Source of the DNA: Agarilytica rhodophyticola
Lineage (GTDB): Bacteria; Pseudomonadota; Gammaproteobacteria; Pseudomonadales; Cellvibrionaceae
Assembly (NCBI RefSeq): GCF_002157225.2
Contig: NZ_CP020038.1
Span: forward strand, 5,052,501-5,116,500
Length of the DNA: 64,000 nt
Direction of reading: 5' to 3'
Shown here in pieces: positions 17,808-26,522 of this stretch; position 1 is the stretch's first letter; every line of letters starts with the position of its first letter. Under the pieces are notes generated by a model that made no database searches, was not told where the DNA came from, and saw only the letters and a program-made list of their open reading frames with translations. A program made the position numbers and the translations under genes.

Positions 17808-19289
17808 ATGGTTTTTTCAACCTCAAGAGTGCCCATACATATATTTTTGATGATAGTAAGTATGGCTTTTATAAATGTTTCTCATGCTGATTACTGGGGA
17901 GACAATCGTACTGACAATTATCAAGACGGACATTTTACTGACGATAACGATAACATTCCGCTAAATCGATATTTTCAGACAAGCATTCACAATGCTTATG
18001 CCAAAGGACATACTATATACAATATTCTAAGACATTATAGTACCAATATAGAACTCGACTTCTTTGACGCACAAAACGCTTTTCCATGGACGCAATATCG
18101 TTCGGGAGATTGGTACGTAAGGCACACGCTTTTTAATCCCGCTGAAGATGTAATGTGTATTAACGATGGCGATCATGACTTTTTAAGCGAATGTTTTGAG
18201 GAGATTCTTCGTTTTCATAATAATTTTCCACAGCATGATTTGATAACCTTATGGATGGATAAAAAACAACAGTGGCAACCACAGAGTCAATGTCAAAACG
18301 GTACTAATAGCCCTTGCCGCAGGCCTAATGACTTCGATGCATTGTTAGAAAATATGTTTGGATCTGACATTCTATTTAAACCGCGAGACCTATTAAACTT
18401 AAGTGGTACAAACAACCTCAGATCGGCAGTCACTAAAAAAGGCTGGCCCAATATAAATAGATTGCGTGGAAAAATAATGGTGGTAATTACTGATTACGAC
18501 CTAGATAACCGTAATTTACGTGATTATATTAATGAGAGAGGCGATAATGCTCGCGCATTTATTGCTCCTAAAATTGATCGAGGCTCTATCGACACTCCTG
18601 CGGGTCTATCAGAACATAAAAACTCCGTAGTTTTTTACAACCTGTCATCGTCTAAACGCCACCTAGGGCCTGAAATATTTAGCAAAAACTATATTTCTCG
18701 AACTTGGGGTGTTAACTTAAATGAACGCAGCAGCTATGACTATCGCGCATTTTTAATACAAAATGGCGCAGGCGATGCTTATACTAGTGGCGCTCGTTAT
18801 ACGGGAGCTTTAAAGCATTCGGAAATACCACTTTTTACGACACTTAAACCTCGACATGCTCTTAATCAGAGTTTTGATGGCGTTGTCGATGGCTCAGGTA
18901 AAAACAACGGTGATACCGTTCATCAGTGGAGGTTCGCGGGAAAAGGGCATATTAACCAAAGCTGGTTTGCTATTCCCCATGCAAATGTCACATCGAACTC
19001 CCACTCTGGTTTATTTTATCTTAGCATTTTAAATAGTGGTAAAAGAGCGGATATAAAGGATCATAATTCTAATAATGGAGTCAATATCCACCTTTGGGAT
19101 CACCGCCATGCTAAAAATCAGCAGTGGATATTGACTCGTAATGCAAATAATGACTATGAAATTAAAAACAATCTTAGCCGCGACTGCATGGATGTATTGA
19201 ATTACAATGTTGGTTCAGGAGAAGAAATTGCTCAGTGGGATTGCAGCGGCAATAGCAATCAGCGCTTCCATATAACACCCTGGAAGTAG
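17808..19289 (+). CDS. Secreted Ca2+-dependent phosphoinositide phospholipase C-like protein with ricin lectin tail
   Basis: A 493-residue secreted protein. The signal peptide spans about residues 1-27 (ending VSHA-DY). Residues about 50-330 match the bacterial PI-PLC-C1 type: SIHNAYAKGH holds the first catalytic His, NIELDFFDA the acidic residues of the barrel, and DGDHDFLSECFEEILRFHNNFP a conserved helix. A ricin-type trefoil at about 345-493 ends in DCMDVLNYN...AQWDCSGNSNQRF. It should cleave inositol phospholipids or similar phosphodiesters outside the cell, which would suit interaction with eukaryotes. Followed by a long imperfect hairpin likely to end transcription. Confidence 0.75.
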   Translation: MVFSTSRVPIHIFLMIVSMAFINVSHADYWGDNRTDNYQDGHFTDDNDNIPLNRYFQTSIHNAYAKGHTIYNILRHYSTNIELDFFDAQNAFPWTQYRSGDWYVRHTLFNPAEDVMCINDGDHDFLSECFEEILRFHNNFPQHDLITLWMDKKQQWQPQSQCQNGTNSPCRRPNDFDALLENMFGSDILFKPRDLLNLSGTNNLRSAVTKKGWPNINRLRGKIMVVITDYDLDNRNLRDYINERGDNARAFIAPKIDRGSIDTPAGLSEHKNSVVFYNLSSSKRHLGPEIFSKNYISRTWGVNLNERSSYDYRAFLIQNGAGDAYTSGARYTGALKHSEIPLFTTLKPRHALNQSFDGVVDGSGKNNGDTVHQWRFAGKGHINQSWFAIPHANVTSNSHSGLFYLSILNSGKRADIKDHNSNNGVNIHLWDHRHAKNQQWILTRNANNDYEIKNNLSRDCMDVLNYNVGSGEEIAQWDCSGNSNQRFHITPWK

Positions 19290-19326
19290 TAGGATCACTA
19301 TTGATAATCTCTAATTATTATTAATT

Positions 19327-19388
19327 TATAGCCCTCGATTAATTCTGAATACTAAACCATATATTTTTTCAGATTATCAGGGCTATTT
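19327..19388 (+). terminator. Long imperfect hairpin after the PLC-like gene
   Basis: Arms TATAGCCCT-GATTAATTCTGA and TCAGATTATC-AGGGCTAT pair with a few mismatches around an AT-rich loop. It lies 37 bp after the stop. There is no strong T run, so it could be a terminator or an mRNA-stabilising end. Confidence 0.4.
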
Positions 19389-19513
19389 AAATAAAACTCC
19401 ATGTTTACTTGCCTGACTTATTCCAGTTATTAAAAACAATAGATGCCTGAAAACAGTAAATATAGTAGTATCTATATAATTAACATATCAACAATAAGGA
19501 GTAAATACGGGTA

Positions 19514-20068
19514 ATGAATAAAATATGTACTGCAATAATAACATTAATTGCTGGCTTCATATTTAGTGGAAACGCTACATATGCTGCTGGGTTTGACTGC
19601 TCAGCCGCCAGCAAAATTGCCGAGAAAGTAATATGTGGCAGTCAAGAATTATCCACTCTTGATAAACGTATCAATAAGCATTACCTGCAAGAATTATCCA
19701 AGCCTTATGTAGATGTGAAGGCACTAAAGCAGGCACAGAGAAGGTGGCTAAAAGAGCGAGACCAATGTGAGTACAGTTTTGATTGCATAAAGCAGAAATC
19801 CCTAAAAAGAATTATATCATTTGAAGGTAAGCAATCGTCTATTTACGCGTTTTCATGGGGAGGAATATTACGAGAGGAGCCCAATTTATCAAGCTCCCAA
19901 GTAGGCTCAACTCACGAAAGGCAAGCGATTACTGTCATCAGCGAAACAGATATTAAAATGAATAGTTACCCTTGGTTTTATATTGAAGCAAATGGTGTCA
20001 AAGCGTATCAATGGGGAGGCATACTGTGCGATAAAAGCCGGCCAAATAAAACTTACTGTTCGGAATGA
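19514..20068 (+). CDS. LprI-like (DUF1311) exported protein with SH3-like tail
   Basis: A 184-residue exported protein. The signal peptide (about residues 1-24, ending YAAG) precedes a DUF1311/LprI-type helical domain with its typical cysteine pairs: FDCSAASKIAEKVICGS and QRRWLKERDQCEYSFDCIKQK. LprI of Mycobacterium inhibits lysozyme. The C-terminal 80 residues (WGGILREEPNLSSSQVG...WFYIEANGVKAYQWGGIL) look like a bacterial SH3 domain. A protective role at the cell wall is an inference. Its terminator lies 15 bp downstream. Confidence 0.7.
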   Translation: MNKICTAIITLIAGFIFSGNATYAAGFDCSAASKIAEKVICGSQELSTLDKRINKHYLQELSKPYVDVKALKQAQRRWLKERDQCEYSFDCIKQKSLKRIISFEGKQSSIYAFSWGGILREEPNLSSSQVGSTHERQAITVISETDIKMNSYPWFYIEANGVKAYQWGGILCDKSRPNKTYCSE

Positions 20069-20082
20069 CATTATAAAAATAC

Positions 20083-20104
20083 AGAGGTAGCAATACCTCT
20101 TTTG
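20083..20104 (+). terminator. Intrinsic terminator of the LprI-like gene
   Basis: Perfect 7-bp stem AGAGGTA/TACCTCT with a GCAA loop, followed by TTT. Confidence 0.65.
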
Positions 20105-20516
20105 TATACCCTCATGTTAATGACCTCTCCCTTTAGTATCGCCTTAAAATATTAATTAAAAAAATAATATTTAAAATATAATTATTATTGGACGGTAAAT
20201 TAAAATTACTTGCAAAAGTTAAAAGTATGTTGATAGGTCTTTAACAGGCACACTATTTACAACTTTCTAATATCTCAGCGTTGAAAGCTCTCTTAGCGGA
20301 AAATAGCTTTTTTAAAAGTTATTTGGATTTGTCTATCTAATTTATTATTCTCTAATACGAGATTTTTATCTTTCTCTATAATATTTTTTAATTTTAAGAA
20401 CTTACCGCACTAAACCTCTACTAAGAAGCGAGAACACCATAACAGAGATATATGCAGTACTCATATGTTAAGAAATTTTCTTCGTTATCCTTAAAAACTT
20501 TAATGAGTAACCGTTT
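20105..20516. other. AT-rich gap at the left edge of the toxin island
   Basis: About 410 bp of strongly AT-rich DNA with no gene. From here to about 33 kb, base composition is visibly more AT-rich than in the flanking core genes, consistent with acquired DNA. Confidence 0.4.
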
Positions 20517-21038
20517 ATGTCTACAATACCTGCTATCTCACCAAGACGCCCCCATACAACACACCTTCAAGATCGTGCAAATATAAGGAATGCCCCATAC
20601 TTCTCCCATTCTCAAACAGAACGTAATATATTCGTTAGTGCAGGTTCTTTGTTGAATCATGCGGGTGGAATAGTAAATCAAATAAATCGTTCAGCCATAA
20701 ATAACCTGAAGGGAGACCCTCTTAGCCATCTTGCTATGGGAGGCTGTGCTCCAAGTCGTCCAGCTACGCCTATTGTGCAGGATTTTCGCTCAAGAGGTGG
20801 AGATATCCGGGTTATTTCACGCGGTAATGAACATGTTGTTACTACGAGAGGGGGAAACTCTGCTCTACCTTATGACGCAGGCACTATCCATAATTATACC
20901 CGTGAGCATAAAAGAGACTTTCACGGAGCTATCGGCCGTTATGAGAGCCACAGACACCAAAAGTTCCCTGATAGAAGAACCTTAATTGATGCAGTCAAAC
21001 ATTCTGCCTATAAAGATATTGCAAGGAATCTTAAATAA
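20517..21038 (+). CDS. Hypothetical protein, possible effector/toxin domain
   Basis: A 173-residue protein that I do not recognise. The ATG at 20517 lacks a strong ribosome-binding site. The first 35 residues are Pro/Thr/His-rich and look disordered; the rest contains Gly-rich and Arg/His-rich segments, ending in a basic helix (DRRTLIDAVKHSAYKDIARN). No signal peptide or membrane helix. Its stop lies 10 bp before copy 1 of the 1.5-kb repeat and it opens the polymorphic-toxin island, so an effector role is possible, but this rests on position only. Confidence 0.5.
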   Translation: MSTIPAISPRRPHTTHLQDRANIRNAPYFSHSQTERNIFVSAGSLLNHAGGIVNQINRSAINNLKGDPLSHLAMGGCAPSRPATPIVQDFRSRGGDIRVISRGNEHVVTTRGGNSALPYDAGTIHNYTREHKRDFHGAIGRYESHRHQKFPDRRTLIDAVKHSAYKDIARNLK

Positions 21039-21891
21039 AATATTTTAGGGTCAGATTTACTGACCCATTTTTTACAAAACTTAGTCTAGATATAAAGAAA
21101 CTAATATATTGATATTAAGCTATGCTTTATATGGTGAAGTATAAATCAACTTCAGGAAGTATTTAATAAACTATATATTTCATAATAACAACCTTTATTT
21201 AAATTTAGTTTCTCTATTAAACAAATTATTAAAGCTATATGTAGTGCACTATTATCAGATGAAGACATATAACCAACACTCTGGGAACTATTTTTAAATG
21301 CTAATAGTTAGAGAAAATTCTAGCCCCCTAAATTATTGTGTTAAATAAACTCACCTTAGCATTAAAAAAACCAATAGATAAGAAGTGTATTTTTAAATTC
21401 TGTAATTGGCATATAGAAGTCAACATGCTCAAAAAACATTTATAGAATGAATAAAAAACATGCCCGAATCAGATAAAAATGCTTAAAATCCTAACAGAAA
21501 AGTAATATTTTTCGGCAAATTAACAATCTTAACAAAATGTAAAATATCACTTTTACACAACAAAAGTTAAGATGTAACATATTAAGAAAATCTTCTATAG
21601 AAATATCTAACTTAGTTGAAGTACAGAACCAAAAGCATAGTCATTTAACAAACTCGATAGAAAACTCAGTTGACGCTGGGGCTTAGTTGAAATTCATCAA
21701 TTTACAGTTCTTAAAAATGATATTTATTTAATGCTAACTACACTTCTCTAAAATCGACTCAGCACACGAGTTATAAATAAAACAAAAAAATAAAGACTGA
21801 CCCCTAATTTTCGACATACTTAAATAGCTCCGATATTATTATTACCGCCCTTATTTCTTATAGTGCAAAAACCCCTATTTTTAAACATAAC

Positions 21892-21970
21892 CCCAAATTA
21901 AAGTGTTACTACACTACGATAGCCACAAAGTGTAAATCTATTTTTTATTTTTTAAAAACTTATCTGCCAG
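21892..21970 (-). pseudogene. Decayed fragment of the island lipoprotein gene (copy 1)
   Basis: This segment aligns by eye to 28479-28566, inside the lipoprotein gene at 28388-28957: shared strings include CCAAATTAAAGT and AAACTTATCT, with comparable spacing and small indels. It has no open frame here, so it is a relic of the same gene family. Confidence 0.5.
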
Positions 21971-22235
21971 AAGATTTAGGGTCAGGTCTTTTCTTTTTAC
22001 TTTCTCATAATTTAACTAGCTTTAAAATAAAGTAAACTGTATACGACACACAAGTACCAAACGAAAACCTTTACTATTAAAAATTAATATAAGTATAAAA
22101 CAGAGTAGGTAAAATACAACGCATGACCTACTTCTTCTGGTTTTTTTCACCTACCATCCTAAATCAAATGGAGAGGCAAGGTGCGGCAACACCAAGGCTC
22201 AGCTAATCACCACCATACTATTAGGGTGTATGATC

Positions 22236-22485
22236 ATGACTACTCGTAATAATAATACACAAGCGCGACTCCAGCCCACCACTAAAAAACGATATCGCCA
22301 ACGGCGGCTAAAAGTGAGGGAGAATTACCACGCTTACCAGCTGAGGCCAATACCACCAACAACTCACGCCGATTGGTGAGATTCATTTAAAAGGGCATTG
22401 GTTGATTGAAGCGAGGTTTGAGATTAATACGCCGGTAAAGGTGAGGATCAGGGATAAGTTTTTGGTAGTGATCCATGATACATAA
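22236..22485 (+). pseudogene. SymE-like toxin gene broken by a 1-bp insertion (copy 1)
   Basis: From ATG 22236 the frame reads MTTRNNNTQARLQPTTKK and continues to a TGA after 46 codons. The remaining SymE signature (IGEIHLKGHWLIEARFEI, then VKVRIRDKFLVVIHDT) is in the next frame. One extra G in CTGAGGCC, compared with CTGAGCC in copy 2, explains the shift. Intact SymE proteins are AbrB-fold or toxin-like proteins of type I systems with an antisense RNA. A hairpin terminator follows. Confidence 0.75.
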
Positions 22486-22507
22486 AAGGTAATAGATAAA
22501 AAAATAA

Positions 22508-22535
22508 AAAGCCCTAGATTAAAAGCTAGGGCTTT
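22508..22535. terminator. Hairpin terminator after SymE-like pseudogene 1
   Basis: A 10-bp perfect stem AAAGCCCTAG/CTAGGGCTTT with an 8-nt loop; A and T runs on either side allow bidirectional use. The same hairpin occurs at 25972-25999. Confidence 0.7.
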
Positions 22536-22558
22536 GTGTGTGTCCTATTTATTATTCA

Positions 22559-22919
22559 TTAGGGCAATGCAGCAGTAATGGCCGAGAAAAACTAAATTAC
22601 ACTCTTGGCGCCTCGCTTAAAGCACCTACTTTTAGCGATTAGCGCTTTTGGGTGTAAACAGGAATTGATAAAATTAACGTTAAAAGTACCTAGTAGACCT
22701 AATGCTTTTTAAAAAGGTAGTTATAGACCTACTTAAGAATACTACAGACTATATGGATCATAGTTACGGATAGTAATGGCTGAAATGATGCAGTAATTGT
22801 GTAACTAACCTGTAATTCGATCACCATATGACTGGAATGGCTAAGTTCCGTAATTTTCAATATACCCCTTAAATAATTACAACTTCACTATAGGTATTTA
22901 CATTACAATAAATATCTAT
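22559..22919. other. Intergenic, nothing recognised
   Basis: About 360 bp between repeat copy 1 and the 3' end of the zinc-finger gene. I see no gene. Confidence 0.4.
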
Positions 22920-24134
22920 CTATGGTAATTGGTATATAGCTTCAAGCGTTAAGCCTTGCACAGTAGATGATCCTGCTGGGGGCTTTGCTATATATGTTAC
23001 ACCATGGCTATTATCGCCAGAGACAAAATTCACACGTGGAGGTGAAGACGATCCTCCTGTGGACGATTTAATTTGCCTATCGAAGCTAACTAGAGCATCT
23101 TTTGAAAGCCGACTTAAGGTAGCAAGAGTTCCGTTATCTAGTCTCGACATTCTATGGTTATCACGACTTAAATTTGTTTTATTTATTCGCTCTTCAAGTG
23201 ATAAACCTGCTGTACTTGGACTAGCAACATCCATAATACTTCTAGCAAAATCCCTATTACTGCTAGAACCACGTAAGCAATAAGCTAAAGTTATACGGGT
23301 GTAATCCGATTTTGAAAAATGAGTGGATACTGTTGATTTTTGACTTCTATCTGCCATGTTGTGTATTTCCTTAAATTCTTGGTAAGGAATGTTTACACCA
23401 TTATAATTTAAGATTCTATCTCTTGGGCTCGTTTGTTGACTGGAAACCGCAACGTTATTACTACTGAAAGTGCTTTGATCAGTTTTCCAAACGGTAACAA
23501 ACCTTGAACTTTTGCTAGGATCTCCCGCATATGCTATTACACCTTGCATTTCTCCTAAGCCAGCTCCATTTTTCAAATTAGAGGGATTGGGAGCTACAGC
23601 CCAAAAACCTTTGGAAGAAACAAGTGGCGATAAGCTATTCCATCTCGTAGGATCTGACGCATGCACTCCGTGGAAAAGGTGCCTGGGATTTGAAGGACTA
23701 GAACTATTTGATGCTCCAATTGTAGCAGCGTACGCCTTACCAAGCATCTTATGATCAAGTGACTGTGTATAGTTTCTGTCGCTCGCCCTACTACCATAAC
23801 TATAACTCAATTGGTAAATTTTCGGCGCTGATTGACCATTCGCTCTTGCTACAGCGTTCAGATGGGGCGATGCTATTTGATTATATGTAAGTGTTGGTGA
23901 TGATGATCGCTGAGTAGCTGGCCTTGAAGCAGGCCCAGCTCCAGGTGTTCCTATCTGGCTCTGTTGTCTTCGCGGCCTAAGTAAACTCAAAATATTTGGC
24001 CCTGTTGCAAGAGCTGGTCTTTGACTAGTTGCGTGTCTGCGACTAAAATGTTGTTTAAAGTCATCCTTATTCGGATAAATTTTATTACATGTCTTACATT
24101 GAACTCCTTGCGAAGTAACTCTATAGTTTGCCAT
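22920..24134 (-). CDS. C2H2 zinc-finger protein, candidate effector
   Basis: A 404-residue protein of unknown function. The N-terminus has a textbook C2H2 finger, C-X2-C-X12-H-X4-H (Cys13, Cys16, His29, His34), a form common in eukaryotic DNA-binding proteins and uncommon in bacteria. A Ser/Pro/Gln-rich linker follows (about 35-100), then a globular part containing LFHGVHASDPTRWNSL (about 148-163) and KGFWAV, loosely reminiscent of secreted enzyme domains but not assignable. No signal peptide. The gene is enclosed by the 1.5-kb direct repeats inside the RHS island. Possibilities: a host- or competitor-directed effector, or a DNA-binding protein. Confidence is for the gene, not the function. 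Confidence 0.7.
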   Translation of the reverse strand: MANYRVTSQGVQCKTCNKIYPNKDDFKQHFSRRHATSQRPALATGPNILSLLRPRRQQSQIGTPGAGPASRPATQRSSSPTLTYNQIASPHLNAVARANGQSAPKIYQLSYSYGSRASDRNYTQSLDHKMLGKAYAATIGASNSSSPSNPRHLFHGVHASDPTRWNSLSPLVSSKGFWAVAPNPSNLKNGAGLGEMQGVIAYAGDPSKSSRFVTVWKTDQSTFSSNNVAVSSQQTSPRDRILNYNGVNIPYQEFKEIHNMADRSQKSTVSTHFSKSDYTRITLAYCLRGSSSNRDFARSIMDVASPSTAGLSLEERINKTNLSRDNHRMSRLDNGTLATLSRLSKDALVSFDRQIKSSTGGSSSPPRVNFVSGDNSHGVTYIAKPPAGSSTVQGLTLEAIYQLP

Positions 24135-24510
24135 TAAATATCAATTCCTCTTTATAAATATCACGTTTTTTTCCTTTTAGTCGCGAAAATTTTGTTTTTG
24201 TTCTATTTATTTGTAAACATTTACATTATTTTAGGTGATGGTATTAAATACTTATAGTGATCTTTACAAATCGGGAAAAACACCCAAATAAATAAAGTAA
24301 TTTAACTTTAAATAATCAAAGATATACCTATTTCCATTCAAGACTTTCGAAACTATCTTTGTACATAACAATGAGAAATAAAGAAAAGAATGTGATGCAA
24401 CTATAATTATAACTGAAATAGCAAAAATTATTTGAAGAATTTTATCAAAATATTTTTTTGATATTTTTGAAATATATTACCTCTTATATAAACTTAAAAC
24501 AAAAACACAA
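24135..24510. other. AT-rich upstream region of the zinc-finger gene
   Basis: About 375 bp, strongly AT-rich, with no gene; probably contains the promoter of the reverse-strand zinc-finger gene. Ends at the start of repeat copy 2. Confidence 0.4.
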
Positions 24511-25357
24511 GGTCAGATTTACTGACCCATTTTTTACAAAACTTAGTCTAGATATAAAGAAACTAATATATTGATATTAAGTTATGCTTTATATGGTGAA
24601 GTATAAATCAGCTTCAGGGAGTATTTAATAAATTATATATTTCATAAAAACAACCTTTATTCAAATTTAGTTTCTCAATCAAACCAATTATTAAAGCCAT
24701 ATGTAGTGCACTATTATCAGATGAAGTCATATAACCAACACTCTGGTAACTATCTTTAAGTGCTAATAGTTCGAGAAAAGTCTAACTCCTCTAAATTATT
24801 GTGTTAAATAAACTCACCTTATTATTAAATAAAAAAATAGATAAGAAGTGTATTTTTAAATTCTGTAATTGGCATATAGGAGTTAATATGTTAAAAAAAT
24901 ATTTATAAACTGAATAAAACAACATGCCCGAACCAGAAAAAATGCTTAAAACCCCACCAGAAAAGTAATATTTTTCGACAAACTAACAATCTTAATAAAA
25001 TGTAAAATATCACTTTTACACAACAAAAGTTAAGATGTAACATATTAAGAAAATCTTCTATGGAAACATCTAACCTTAGTTGAAGTATAGAACCAAAAGC
25101 ATAGATATTTAACAAACTCGATAGAAAACTCAGTTGACGCTGGAACTTAGTTGAAATTCATTAAGTTACAGTTCTTAAAAATGATATTTATTTAATGCTA
25201 ACTACACTTTTCTAAAATTGACTCAGCACACGAGTTATAAATAAGACACAAAAAATAAAGACTGAACCCTAATTTTCGACATACTTAAATAGCTCCGATA
25301 TTATTGTTACCGCCCTTATTTCTTATAGTGCAAAAACCCCTATTTTTAAACATAAAA

Positions 25358-25435
25358 CCAAATTAAAGTGTTACTGCACTACGATAGCCGCAAAGTGTAA
25401 GTCTGTTTTTTATGTTTAAAAAACTTATCTGCCAG
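25358..25435 (-). pseudogene. Decayed fragment of the island lipoprotein gene (copy 2)
   Basis: Counterpart of 21892-21970. It is slightly closer to the intact gene: TATGTTTAAAAAACTTATCT is shared exactly with 28534-28553. Confidence 0.5.
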
Positions 25436-25700
25436 AAGATTTAGGGTCAGGTCTTTTCTTTTTACTTTCTCATAATTTAACTAGCTTTAAAATAAAATAA
25501 CCTGTATACGACACACAAGTACCAAACGGAAACCTTTACTATTAAAAATCAATATAAGTATAAAACAGAGTAGGTAAAATACAACGCATGACCTACTTCT
25601 TCTGGTTTTTTTCACCTACCATCCTAAATCAAATGGAGAGGCAAGGTGCGGCAACACCAAGGCTCAGCTAATCACCACCATACTATTAGGGTGTATGATC

Positions 25701-25949
25701 ATGACTACTCGTAATAATAATACACAAGCGCGACTCCAGCCCACCACTAAAAAATGACATCGCCAACGACGGCTAAAAGTGAAGGAGAATTACCACGCTT
25801 ACCAGCTGAGCCAATAGCACCAACAACTCACGCCGATTGGTGAGATTCATTTAAAAGGGCATTGGTTGATTGAAGCGAGGTTTGAGATTAATGCGCCGGT
25901 AAAGGTGAGGATCAGGGATAAGTTTTTGGTAGTGATCCATGATACATAA
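25701..25949 (+). pseudogene. SymE-like toxin gene broken by two nonsense mutations (copy 2)
   Basis: The frame matches copy 1 for 18 codons, then hits TGA where copy 1 has CGA. A second stop (TAG for TAC) lies further on. Downstream of it the frame runs in phase into the SymE signature (TPIGEIHLKGHWLIEARFEI). Thus this copy keeps the original frame but carries point stops, while copy 1 keeps the codons but has a frameshift. Confidence 0.75.
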
Positions 25950-25971
25950 AAGGTAATAGATAAAAAAATAA

Positions 25972-25999
25972 AAAGCCCTAGATTAAAAGCTAGGGCTTT
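25972..25999. terminator. Hairpin terminator after SymE-like pseudogene 2
   Basis: Identical stem-loop to that at 22508-22535; it may also end the reverse-strand gene whose stop is at 26036. Confidence 0.7.
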
Positions 26000-26035
26000 G
26001 TGTGTGTCCTATTTATTATTCAGGTCGTTTTTTGG

Positions 26036-26509
26036 TTATTTTTCCAATAGTGTATTAATAGCTTTATTATAGTATGAAGCGTCTAAATCGATTTTTAGCT
26101 TTTGACTTTCGGATAAACCATTATATGATTCGCTACTTAAGTAATTAACATTAAATGGGGCATATTTAATTCCATTTATCAAACGTGGGTTGCCATTTCT
26201 ATATCGAGCAACTTGAGAGAATAACACTTGCGTGGCCTTATCCACATTTTCCAAACCAGGGGCTATAGCTCTTTTACTCTCTAAGTACTTACCATATTCT
26301 ATTAGTAGAGCATTTATTCTGGCCTCGTGTAAATCAACAACATTCACATCAGGTTTTTGCTTCAATTGATTGATTGCATCAATTTGATAGGATGCTTCCA
26401 AAGACAGTTTTTGAGCAGCCGCTCTCTCTAAACCAATCTGTACTCCATTCCAATAACAAAACAGAGAAAAAAACAGCGATGCTAAAAAAAATGAAAAATA
26501 TTTAACCAT
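26036..26509 (-). CDS. Candidate immunity protein of the displaced RHS tip
   Basis: A 157-residue protein from the ATG at 26509 (the frame is open further upstream, but that part overlaps the RHS tip gene). The N-terminus (VKYFSFFLASLFFSLFCYW) is a membrane anchor or signal segment; the remainder is a soluble helical domain. It starts 13 bp after the stop of the RHS tip, the place where immunity genes of polymorphic toxins sit. The family is not recognised; the role is inferred from position. Confidence 0.55.
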   Translation of the reverse strand: MVKYFSFFLASLFFSLFCYWNGVQIGLERAAAQKLSLEASYQIDAINQLKQKPDVNVVDLHEARINALLIEYGKYLESKRAIAPGLENVDKATQVLFSQVARYRNGNPRLINGIKYAPFNVNYLSSESYNGLSESQKLKIDLDASYYNKAINTLLEK

Positions 26510-26522
26510 TTGAAATAAATAC

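Larger units (their letters stand above)
21049..22558 (+). repeat. 1.5-kb direct repeat, copy 1
   Basis: This 1510-bp block reappears with high identity at 24511-26022 (1512 bp). Both copies start with the palindrome GGTCAG-ATTTA-CTGACC, contain a decayed match to the lipoprotein gene at 28388, and end with a broken SymE-like gene and a hairpin terminator. The stretch between the copies carries the zinc-finger protein gene. No transposase is present, so it looks like a recombination-made duplication rather than an insertion sequence. Confidence 0.9.
24511..26022 (+). repeat. 1.5-kb direct repeat, copy 2
   Basis: Second copy of the 21049-22558 block. Differences are scattered single bases and small indels, so the copies have diverged since duplication. 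It ends 13 bp before the stop of the reverse-strand gene at 26036. Confidence 0.9.

Noticed and set aside
24903-25115. 70-codon reverse frame in repeat copy 2
   Set aside because: Composition is that of AT-rich noise (long Phe/Leu runs) and the frame is not kept in repeat copy 1.
21049-26022. Composite transposon made of the two 1.5-kb repeats
   Set aside because: No transposase, no terminal inverted repeats and no target duplication seen; homologous duplication explains it better.
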